Shown piece by piece: positions 8,610 to 14,388 of a stretch of DNA of 31,928 nucleotides. Each line of letters opens with the position of its first letter. The first letter of the stretch is position 1. Under the pieces are notes generated by a model that saw nothing but the letters and a program-made list of their open reading frames with translations, was not told the DNA's origin and ran no database searches. A program made the translations under genes and the position numbers. The stretch covers positions 1 to 31,928 of the forward strand of contig CAYXXU010000056.1 in NCBI GenBank assembly GCA_964469155.1, in the 5' to 3' direction. The DNA comes from CAIWKO01 sp964469155 (GTDB taxonomy: Bacteria > Bacteroidota > Bacteroidia > Bacteroidales > CAIWKO01).

Positions 8610-9335
8610 TTATGTTATATTATCGCTGCTTGAAAAAATAGCAGCATCAAGGACACAAGGATAGATATTAGCTTTTTCACACAATAACTGTATTCCATCA
8701 GACACAAAATGATAAAATGCTTTATCCTGAAGCGCTACCTTTGAAAACAAAATTGGAAAACCAAAGTCTTTCAGCCAATTCATTATCCGTGAGTCAATAG
8801 GAATTTCATATTTTGTTAAACCTAGAGCCTGAAGAAAATTTCGTGCCTGTTTTGAACCAAAACCCTTGAAAAGCTGGTCTATACTATCAGCTAGTTCCCT
8901 TTCTTTTGATTTTGTAAGTTCATTCTTAATCATACTTTCAAGTATCGTTTGTAAATTCCAATTTGTTTCTTCTAAATAAGAATAATTTAATGAAAAATAA
9001 TCAGGAATTTTATTAAAAGATCTTGTTAACCCATTTATTTTTAAAACCTCAAGTAATACCTTTTTAATATCGATTTCCTTTGAAAGAAACTCGTATGTCA
9101 ACAGGAATGGTTTTTTTCTTAAGAATACCCCAATATTGCTGTCTGGGCTTGAATCCTGCTGAGAGGTCAATAAACACATAAGCATAGTCTTAATAATCGC
9201 ATCTCTGTCGATTTGAATATCATTGCGGTTAACATTACGATTAATCCTGTCTTCAACAAATGGATTATTGTGGGTATTTACATAGTCTGTGACTTTAATA
9301 ATATCTGTTTCGTCTATTTTCCAGGTTATATTCAT
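8610..9335 (-). CDS. HhH-GPD DNA glycosylase, OGG-like (predicted bifunctional glycosylase/lyase)
   Basis: A 241-residue protein I assign to the helix-hairpin-helix DNA glycosylase superfamily. The C-terminal half carries KGFGSKQARNFLQALG followed by YEIPIDSRIMNWL. Lys162 in GFGSK and Asp181 in IPIDSR are 19 residues apart, the same spacing as the catalytic Lys249 and Asp268 of human OGG1 (GVGTK ... VPVDVH). LLTSQQ at 55-60 matches the start of the catalytic domain. A Lys nucleophile implies glycosylase plus AP-lyase activity, probably on oxidised guanine. There is no FeS-cluster Cys motif. It follows the Rnk-like gene by 12 bases and is cotranscribed with it. Family assignment is from motifs only; overall similarity looks remote. 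Confidence 0.65.
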   Translation of the reverse strand: MNITWKIDETDIIKVTDYVNTHNNPFVEDRINRNVNRNDIQIDRDAIIKTMLMCLLTSQQDSSPDSNIGVFLRKKPFLLTYEFLSKEIDIKKVLLEVLKINGLTRSFNKIPDYFSLNYSYLEETNWNLQTILESMIKNELTKSKERELADSIDQLFKGFGSKQARNFLQALGLTKYEIPIDSRIMNWLKDFGFPILFSKVALQDKAFYHFVSDGIQLLCEKANIYPCVLDAAIFSSSDNIT

Positions 9336-9347
9336 GATATTACGAAT

Positions 9348-9758
9348 TTATAAAGTATAATCACCAGCTGCTTCCGGTTGATAAATAATTTCATCAATCC
9401 TGATATTTGTAAGACCCGCAGGAACAATCCATTCTATTTCATCAGCAACTTTATATCCAATCAGTGCTGTCGCAATTGGTGAAAAAATGGAAATTTTATT
9501 TTCTTTTATATTTGCCTGGCTTGGATACACTATCTGAAATTGTACCTGCTTATTATTATTCAAAAAACTCAATTTTACAATGGAATTCATTGTAACCACA
9601 TTGGAGGGTATTTCTTCAGGCTCAACAATCTGGGCAGAATCCAATTCTTTCATTAGTTTTTCAGCCTCCGTATTACTGATTGATTTAAATTGTTTAGCAT
9701 CACTTATGCACTTTTTTATTCGTGCGTAATCAAGTCTGTTAATAATTATCTTTCTCAT
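9348..9758 (-). CDS. Rnk/GreA-GreB C-terminal-domain protein
   Basis: A 136-residue protein ending in the GreA/GreB C-terminal FKBP-like fold. The segment FSPIATALIGYKVADEIEWIVPAG (about residues 92-115) matches the 'APVGSALLG..VGDEIEWPVPGG' core shared by GreA and Rnk (regulator of nucleoside diphosphate kinase). The N-terminal ~50 residues are a short helical stretch, shorter than the GreA coiled coil, so it resembles Rnk rather than a true cleavage factor. It probably binds RNA polymerase. I use the ATG at 9756-9758; a TTG three codons upstream is less likely. The promoter at 9792-9826 fits. It leads an operon with the OGG-like glycosylase. Confidence 0.8.
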   Translation of the reverse strand: MRKIIINRLDYARIKKCISDAKQFKSISNTEAEKLMKELDSAQIVEPEEIPSNVVTMNSIVKLSFLNNNKQVQFQIVYPSQANIKENKISIFSPIATALIGYKVADEIEWIVPAGLTNIRIDEIIYQPEAAGDYTL

Positions 9759-9791
9759 AATAAGCAATTTTTAGTTTATAAAATATTCAAT

Positions 9792-9825
9792 CAAAGATAC
9801 AAATTTATAAATTAAAAAGCATCAA
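9792..9825 (-). promoter_or_regulatory. Promoter of the Rnk-like/glycosylase operon
   Basis: The minus strand carries TTG (9825-9823), a 23-base spacer and TATCTTTG (9799-9792), matching the Bacteroidota -33/-7 consensus. The -7 box is 33 bases before the ATG at 9758. Confidence 0.5.
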
Positions 9826-9826
9826 T

Positions 9827-10330
9827 TATTTTAGATGGTTCGTCAGTATGCCACACAACTCGGTTATACCCGAATTACTTTCCATCCAAACTTAGGACCA
9901 GCCCCCCCCCTCATTTAAAGGATTGTCCGTAAATTTTTTGTTTTTTGTATTAAGTGTGTCCTATCACAGATTTACTTTTTTTAATTACCAATGCAAAATA
10001 TTTCACGCAATATTTTTCTTATAAAAGTATAACTTTTCTGAAACCCTTGTCATTATTTATAAAACACTTATAATGGCCTATTTAAATGTTAAATCGTTTT
10101 TTCAATCAGTATTAAATTTATATCCTGGCTCAATTAAAATATGTTTAATCAAGAAAAATTATCGTAACATTAGAATATAAATATACTCAGCCGCTAAAAT
10201 CGTGTTTTGTGCTTACCCTGGCTCGCGGGAAAACTGTGTTCCCCGTGTTTATATTAATAGGGCGGTGATGGCGGGGGATGCAATCCCACGCCAGCGGAGA
10301 CGCAATCCTCCGCCAGCCAGGGTACTATTT
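9827..10330. other. AT-rich gene-free stretch
   Basis: No open reading frame with protein-like composition. It contains a C9 tract (9902-9910), long A/T runs, and at about 10271-10318 two imperfect tandem copies of a GC-richer unit containing GCAATCC and CGCCAGC, the second of which is the 26-bp dispersed repeat. Nothing else is recognisable. Confidence 0.5.
10297..10322. repeat. 26-bp dispersed repeat, copy 2
   Basis: A 24-of-26 match to 7441-7466. It abuts the 15-bp direct repeat at 10322-10336 and the outer edge of attC-like repeat B. Confidence 0.6.
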
Positions 10331-10336
10331 TAATAA
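10322..10336. repeat. 15-bp direct repeat, copy 2
   Basis: An exact copy of 8418-8432 (GTACTATTTTAATAA), overlapping the outer TAATAAC box of attC-like repeat B. Confidence 0.55.
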
Positions 10337-10480
10337 CGAAGAAGGGATTAAAGAAGTTTTAAAAAAGGGGGATTAGAAGCACGACTGTTTGTATAACCAC
10401 AACTGTTTGTTAGAAGCACCACTGTTCGTTTAATGGTCAATGCCCCCTTTTTTAAAATTTCTTTTAATCTTATGTTATGC
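10331..10480 (-). repeat. attC-like structured inverted repeat B
   Basis: Plus-strand ends are TAATAAC (10331-10337) and GTTATGC (10474-10480). Inner arms 10346-10371 and 10443-10469 are near-perfect complements (GATTAAAG...GGGGG against CCCCC...TTTTAATC) with only about three mismatches or bulges. The ~70-base loop holds three copies of a 13-bp motif CACnACTGTTTG (10379, 10397, 10416). Minus-strand reading is GCATAAC - arm - loop - arm - GTTATTA. It lies 98 bases after the stop of the small CxxC gene (10579). Resemblance to attC is inference. Confidence 0.4.
10379..10428. repeat. Short tandem motif in the loop of repeat B
   Basis: Three 13-bp copies at 10379-10391, 10397-10409 and 10416-10428 (GCACGACTGTTTG, CCACAACTGTTTG, GCACCACTGTTCG), spaced 18-19 bases. 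A fourth copy lies outside the loop at 10503-10515 (GCACAACTGTTTG). Confidence 0.55.
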
Positions 10481-10578
10481 GTTCGTGCTGCTGCTCGTTC
10501 AAGGCACAACTGTTTGAGGTTCGCACCAAAGGTTGTTTCTTGTAATATCATTGTATCCATTAGCGGTGTCGTTTGAGT

Positions 10579-10782
10579 TTATTTGTTTTCGTTTGTTAAG
10601 AGGTCTGGATGTCTTGGAACACTCAAAAGTAAAACATTGTCTAAACATTTTGGATGACAAAAAACTCCTTGCAATTCATCCGTTTCACTGTTGGGTTTTA
10701 TTGTCAACTGAACAGCATGAGAATACTCTAAACCTTCTCCACAGAAGCAGCACATCACAGATTTATCGTTTTCTTTATTCAT
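10579..10782 (-). CDS. Small zinc-ribbon-like protein (two CxxC-type pairs)
   Basis: A 67-residue protein with MCCFCGEGLEYSHAVQL near the N-terminus and FCHPKCLD near residue 43. The Cys/His pattern CxxC...CHxxC suggests one metal-binding ribbon. The end (SVPRHPDLL) resembles small bacterial proteins of the same layout that I know only as hypothetical. It starts three bases after the stop of the 92-residue gene upstream, so the two are an operon and probably act together. Function unknown. The pair is bracketed by attC-like repeats B and C. Confidence 0.75.
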   Translation of the reverse strand: MNKENDKSVMCCFCGEGLEYSHAVQLTIKPNSETDELQGVFCHPKCLDNVLLLSVPRHPDLLTNENK

Positions 10783-10785
10783 TAG

Positions 10786-11064
10786 TCAAAGTTGTAAGTC
10801 CAAAATAATTGTTGAAATTGGTTTTGTGATTTCAGCAAACGCATTACTGTCAAAATTCTTTCGCATGTCCTGAATAGCATTGTTTCTAAATTCAATTGAG
10901 GTCATTCCTTTCGCTATGAGTTCAATGTTTTGTTCGCAATCAGTAATAATTCCCCAATCATTGTCGGCAAACAGTTGCTTCTGTGAAGTTCGTCCAGCTC
11001 TTACAAACATGTCTCCATCTCCTTCGTATCGCTTATAAATTTTAAGTTTCTCAAGTGTTATCAT
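10786..11064 (-). CDS. Small protein of unknown function paired with the CxxC protein
   Basis: A 92-residue soluble protein (MITLEKLKIYKRYEGDGDMF ...). Composition and predicted alternation of helix and strand look like a real protein, with the central block WGIITDCEQNIELIAKGMTSIEFRN. No signal peptide or membrane helix. I do not recognise the family. It is separated by only three bases from the CxxC gene, so it is translated with it. Such tight pairs of small genes within cassette-like flanks are often toxin-antitoxin, immunity or defence-accessory genes, but nothing in the sequence proves that here. Confidence 0.7.
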   Translation of the reverse strand: MITLEKLKIYKRYEGDGDMFVRAGRTSQKQLFADNDWGIITDCEQNIELIAKGMTSIEFRNNAIQDMRKNFDSNAFAEITKPISTIILDLQL

Positions 11065-11128
11065 AGTCGTTTGTCACAGGTTGTTTTTTGCACCACAGTT
11101 CGGAGTTCGCAGGTCGCCCAAGCATGAC

Positions 11129-11186
11129 GCATAACTTTTATATGGCGTGAATTCACGCCATATCCACTATATATTTTAGGTTCGTG
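11129..11186 (-). repeat. attC-like structured inverted repeat C with a 24-bp perfect palindrome
   Basis: The core 11140-11163 is a perfect 24-bp palindrome centred on GAATTC (half-site ATATGGCGTGAA). It is flanked by GCATAAC (11129-11135) and GTTCGTG (11180-11186), giving the same AAC...GTT bracket as repeats A and B at 58 bases. The outer flanks AGCATGAC and GTTCGTGCT are also partly complementary. The box GCATAAC is the reverse complement of the GTTATGC edge of repeat B. It lies upstream of the small two-gene operon. Confidence 0.4.
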
Positions 11187-11434
11187 CTATTTCATTTTGC
11201 CACTTAGAAATCCTTATAATCAAGCATATGATTTTTCTCATGGCAGTTTATTTTAAAAATTCCAAATTATCTAAAGGACTTTTTACTTGTTCCATTTTTA
11301 ACTACAAATATAATATTTAATCGGCTTACACCTTTTCTTTATTATTTTTTTATCCATCATTTCCCTATAATTTCAATATTTCTTAAATTTATTTCCCAAA
11401 AACCTTTTAACTAACTCTTTAATTCAATTAAATT
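11187..11434. other. AT-rich intergenic region between divergent genes
   Basis: Very AT-rich with no reading frame of note. It presumably holds the promoter of the plus-strand LytTR gene, but no exact -33/-7 pair stands out. Confidence 0.4.
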
Positions 11435-11444
11435 ATGGAAACTG

Positions 11445-11453
11445 AAAAAAAAA
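11445..11453 (+). other. A9 homopolymer causing a frameshift at the start of the LytTR gene
   Basis: Nine A residues follow ATGGAAACTG. The ATG frame (11435) ends at a TGA soon after 11527, while the LytTR frame is offset by -1. Ten or seven As would fuse them. Confidence 0.6.
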
Positions 11454-11496
11454 TGATCAGGAAAATCCTGAAATTAATCCCAATAGCCTGGATTAT

Positions 11497-11835
11497 GTGG
11501 TGGCTCATCCAGATAATATTACCAATATGACGGTCGAAGAAAACTGGGTGAACGTTTTTTTTACCGATCGCGACTACCTTAGTTTTCCGGTAACTCTGGT
11601 CTTTATGAGCGAACAATTGCCCGAAGATGATTTCAAACGCTGGCACCGCAGCCATATCATCCACCTGAAAGAGATTCGCTATTACTGGTATTGCGGCAGA
11701 GCCATAGTACTTCAGATGAGCAACGGCCAGAGGGCAAGGATCAGTAAGGATAATATCCCGAAATTCATAGCTCTTATAAATAATTTGGAAAATATCAATT
11801 GGTGCGAATCGGAATACTATGTACCCCCGGCATAA
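11497..11835 (+). CDS. Stand-alone LytTR DNA-binding protein, 5' end frameshifted
   Basis: The open frame from a GTG at 11497 gives 112 residues (ATG at 11527 would give 102). It carries a LytTR-type DNA-binding domain: NWVNVFFTDRDYL, then the signature FKRWHRSHIIHLKEI (about residues 46-60), then IVLQMSNGQRARISKDN. Proteins of this kind are small transcription regulators, here without a receiver domain. The natural start is probably the ATG at 11435 (after TTAAATT): it reads METEKK and then enters an A9 tract (11445-11453). One added A would join it to the upstream in-frame codons (KNDQENPEINPNSLDYVV) that precede the annotated start. As given, the two frames are disconnected. Cause may be sequencing error, slippage or a real mutation. 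Confidence 0.7.
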   Translation: MVAHPDNITNMTVEENWVNVFFTDRDYLSFPVTLVFMSEQLPEDDFKRWHRSHIIHLKEIRYYWYCGRAIVLQMSNGQRARISKDNIPKFIALINNLENINWCESEYYVPPA

Positions 11836-11905
11836 AAAGGATCACTTTTCGAACCAATCTTTTTAAAAGTTATTATCATTGCATTCTAATCCTCTCAAAG
11901 AAGAA

Positions 11906-12147
11906 ATGCAAATGTTGGATACGGCACCGGCAAAAAATCATGCAGCTTCAGCCAAAATCAAGGCGGCTCGAAAAGTTTTCAAACCGCATTCAAATGATTT
12001 CAGACCGCATTCAAATGATTTCAAACCGTATTCAAATGATTTCAGACCGCATTCAAATGATTTCAGACCGTATTCAAATGATTTCAGACCGTATTCAAAT
12101 GATTTCAGACCGCATTCAAATGATTTCAAACCGTATTCAAATGATTT
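11906..12147 (+). CDS. Possible heptapeptide-repeat protein, interrupted by assembly gap
   Basis: From the ATG at 11906 a frame reads MQMLDTAPAKNHAASAKIKA and then enters the 21-bp tandem array, encoding the heptad (K/R)P(H/Y)SNDF eight times before the N run. After the gap the same heptad frame resumes (RPHSKVFRPVRNDK) and stays open to 12410. Because the gap length is arbitrary, the true protein cannot be joined. All variation among copies falls at two sites and is a transition: AGA/AAA (Arg/Lys) and CAT/TAT (His/Tyr). Two other frames of the array (one on each strand) are also open, because 21 is a multiple of three, so coding status is uncertain. Confidence 0.35.
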
Positions 12148-12289
12148 NNNNNNNNNNNNNNNNNNNNNNNNNNNNNNNNNNNNNNNNNNNNNNNNNNNNN
12201 NNNNNNNNNNNNNNNNNNNNNNNNNNNNNNNNNNNNNNNNNNNNNNNCAGACCGCATTCAAAGGTTTTCAGACCGGTTCGAAATGATAA
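11959..12289. repeat. 21-bp tandem repeat array
   Basis: Eight near-identical 21-bp units run from 11980 to 12147 (each ATTCAAATGATTT after CRRACCGY). A decayed unit lies before them (11959-11979), and two decayed units lie after the gap (12248-12268, 12269-12289). The 100 N placeholder (12148-12247) interrupts it, so the copy number is unknown. It lies between the LytTR gene and the 258-residue gene. Confidence 0.9.
12148..12247. other. Scaffold gap of 100 N
   Basis: Exactly 100 undefined bases inside the 21-bp array. One hundred is not a multiple of 21, so the length is a placeholder. Confidence 0.95.
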
Positions 12290-12310
12290 GATATTACCTG
12301 TGCAATGTAT

Positions 12311-12322
12311 GAATTCGAATTC
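12311..12322. repeat. Perfect 12-bp palindrome
   Basis: GAATTCGAATTC, about 90 bases before the start of the 258-residue gene. It may be an operator or chance; nothing else in the sequence decides it. Confidence 0.3.
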
Positions 12323-12414
12323 AAAAATTTATATTTCAGTATATTACGGAAACCACTCACTAAATCTTCCCCATAATTTACCTTTCTTTTTTAATCATTT
12401 AAATAATTAAAATT

Positions 12415-13191
12415 ATGAAAACTACACAAGTCCCTACCGAATTTTTACCGTTTCACGCTTATGTGGTACCCGTGAACAATCATTTGCAAAAACTCGAACC
12501 CGACGGTACCACCAAAAGAGGTATCACCCTGGGTTTGACCAGCGAGGAACTGGTCGCGATAAATGATCAAACCAAAAAATGGACCACGGGCGATCCTGCC
12601 AATCCGGGTATCTACGAACTGAATAACAATGCGGTAACACAAAATTCGATCACCATCAAAAATGCCAATGATTTTATTGAGAATTATCGCCTTATGATGC
12701 GTCCGTTGTTAGGCCGAATGAATTTTAGTCCGAACATTACCAATGCCGATCGTAAGGTGTTGAATATATTGCCTCCGGCCACTTCGCATACAAAGCGCGA
12801 AACCCCGATTACGGACGATTGCACCCCATCGTTGCTGGCCATTGCAGGCGGGAGTGTGAAGGTGGTTTGTAAATTCAATACCGATTCGACCCGCGCCAGC
12901 AAAGCCAAAGGCAGCAATGCAGTAGAATACGCCTATCGGACCGATATGCCTGTGTTGGAAACCACCACTGAGGGGGGCGGATCCATGACGGTCAGCAAAG
13001 TTCGCCCCACGGTGCTGGCCCATGTGGACGATGGCACCACTAAAGGTATCTCGACCAAAGCTACCTTCATACTGCAGTTTGGCAGCGATAAGGCAAGCTA
13101 TACCCTGCATATTTACACCCGCTGGATACACACCAGCTACCCCAACCTGGCCGGCCCCTGGACAGGACCGTTCAGGATCATTCTGACGTAA
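12415..13191 (+). CDS. Uncharacterised 258-residue protein
   Basis: Starts at an ATG behind a typical A-rich leader (AATTAAAATT). There is no signal peptide or membrane segment, so it is cytoplasmic or uses another export route. The N-terminal half appears largely helical (a stretch with NDFIENYRLMMRPLLGRM around residues 85-102). The C-terminal half has strand-rich, Fn3-like character (VRPTVLAHVDDG, then SYTLHIYTRWIH, then GPWTGPFRIIL). I recall Bacteroidota proteins of similar layout (helical N-terminus plus a final beta domain ending in W...GPW) only as hypothetical. It follows the 21-bp array on the same strand as the LytTR gene. Function unknown. Confidence 0.8.
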   Translation: MKTTQVPTEFLPFHAYVVPVNNHLQKLEPDGTTKRGITLGLTSEELVAINDQTKKWTTGDPANPGIYELNNNAVTQNSITIKNANDFIENYRLMMRPLLGRMNFSPNITNADRKVLNILPPATSHTKRETPITDDCTPSLLAIAGGSVKVVCKFNTDSTRASKAKGSNAVEYAYRTDMPVLETTTEGGGSMTVSKVRPTVLAHVDDGTTKGISTKATFILQFGSDKASYTLHIYTRWIHTSYPNLAGPWTGPFRIILT

Positions 13192-13452
13192 AGAGTTTTT
13201 TTTAAAAATCCTCAGTCTGCAGTCCTCAGTCTGCAATAAAGCTCTGTCATTAGTTGCCTGCAACTTGCCGACTGCCGATTTCTTCGTGTTCCTGCGTACT
13301 TCTTTGTGGATCTTCGTGTAACAGCTTTACCACAAAGTTGCACAAAGGATATTCACAAAATTACACAAAGAATAATTGGTGTAATTTGGTGCCTTGGTGC
13401 CTACTATATAACAAACTGCAAGCTACTATAATTCAGGTATGTTTTTTAGGAG

Positions 13453-13518
13453 TTCCCGCAGATTACGCAGATAAACGCTGATAAAAAAATCTGCGAAAAT
13501 CAGCGAAATCTGCGGGAA
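13453..13518. repeat. REP-like inverted repeat, 30-bp arms
   Basis: Arms 13453-13482 and 13489-13518, both bounded by TTCCCGCAGATT / AATCTGCGGGAA, with a 6-base loop. The arms differ only at A/T positions; every G and C is conserved. The arms themselves are made of a repeated CGCWGAT-type unit. Confidence 0.6.
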
Positions 13519-13755
13519 ATAAATAGAAGTTATCTGTTTTGAGGTTCGGTTCTTAAACTGCGAGAACTTGGTGGCGAAAATGGATAGAAGACCGTCCTTC
13601 GACAATGCTCAGGATGCGAAGTCCTGAGAAATTAGTTGATTGAGTTGATTAAGTGGATTGAGTAAATTGAGTAGATTAAGTGGATTAAGGAAGAAATGGG
13701 ACAGGGTTTCTTTGTGAACATTGTGCCTTCTTTGTGTCCATGGTGGTTATTAAAG

Positions 13756-14004
13756 AAAAAATTAACCACGAAGGCCTCAAAGGTATTCACAAAGGGTAAA
13801 ATATAAAATTCCTTAGTGGTCCTTAGTGAAAACACCTTTGTGTTTCCTTTGTGGTAAATCTTCCTGGTGTTTTGGTAGAGGAAAAAAAATTAACCACGAA
13901 GGCCTCAAAGGTATTCACAAAGGGTAAAATATAAAATTCCTTAGTGGTCCTTAGTGAAAACACCTTTGTGGTTCCTTTGTGGTAAATCTTCCTGGTGTTT
14001 TGGT
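13756..14004. repeat. Direct repeat, two 121-bp copies, period 128
   Basis: Copies at 13756-13876 and 13884-14004 are nearly identical (one visible substitution, TGTGTTTCC versus TGTGGTTCC, plus A-tract length). Each contains TTAACCACGAAGG, CCTTAGTGGTCCTTAGTG and CCTTTGTGGTAAATC. The content resembles noncoding CACAAAG-rich filler rather than a gene. Confidence 0.75.
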
Positions 14005-14142
14005 GCCTTGCTGGCAAGAAAAATTAACCGCAAATCCGCCGCGGCGGACGCAAAGAAAAGAAACGCGAAGCACGCGAAGAGAACTAAAAAATGAAAGAAT
14101 GGTGAGTATTTTCACGCAAAGACGATAAGTAATTTGACAACC

Positions 14143-14307
14143 AATGACCAATCTTCCTAACAGTCTAAAAGCCTATAGCCTAAAAGCCTTCCCATTAATG
14201 ACAACTAATGACAATCAATGACTACCAATGACAACAAATGACTATGAATGACTACTAATGACCAATCTTCCTAACAGTCTAAATGCCTAAAGCCTAAAAG
14301 CCTTCCC
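14143..14307. repeat. 51-bp direct repeat pair flanking AATGACWAC micro-repeats
   Basis: Copies at 14143-14193 and 14257-14307 (AATGACCAATCTTCCTAACA... to CCTTCCC), about three differences. Between them are six 9-11 base units beginning AATGAC. Confidence 0.65.
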
Positions 14308-14324
14308 TCCTACCCCCGGGCAGC

Positions 14325-14365
14325 AAAAATGAAACAGGGATACAAAAAAACTGTACCCCTGTCTC
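14325..14365 (-). terminator. Rho-independent terminator of the T9SS/adhesin operon
   Basis: In the minus-strand RNA, 14365-14353 (GAGACAGGGGUAC) pairs with 14343-14331 (GUAUCCCUGUUUC): 13 bp including two G-U pairs, 9-base loop. A U-run follows (AUUUUU, 14330-14325). It sits 24 bases after the stop codon of the OmpA-family gene. Confidence 0.75.
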
Positions 14366-14388
14366 AAACCTAACCAACAAACAAATAT

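Larger units (their letters stand above)
13192..14323. other. Long gene-free, repeat-rich spacer
   Basis: No protein-like reading frame on either strand. It is a patchwork of repeats: short CACAAAG/TTTGTG runs (13300-13400), an inverted repeat (13453-13518), a CCTTCGACAATGCTCAGGAT element (about 13596), GATTRAGT micro-repeats (about 13632-13690), two 121-bp direct repeats (13756-14004), a 14-bp GC palindrome TCCGCCGCGGCGGA (14035-14048), and a 51-bp direct repeat pair around AATGACWAC micro-repeats (14143-14307). Confidence 0.6.

Noticed and set aside
9902..9910. C9 tract as a phase-variation switch
   Set aside because: It is in a gene-free stretch about 150 bases from the nearest start and no promoter spacing depends on it that I can see.
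10348..10560. 70-codon minus-strand frame
   Set aside because: It lies across inverted repeat B and micro-repeats, with no domain or proper leader.
10533..10808. 91-codon plus-strand frame over the CxxC gene
   Set aside because: Antisense to the better supported small gene pair.
11959..12289. CRISPR array
   Set aside because: The 21-bp units are contiguous with no unique spacers, and no cas genes are present.
13632..14151. Three overlapping minus-strand frames sharing the same start sequence
   Set aside because: They are produced by the 121-bp direct repeats and have no independent support.
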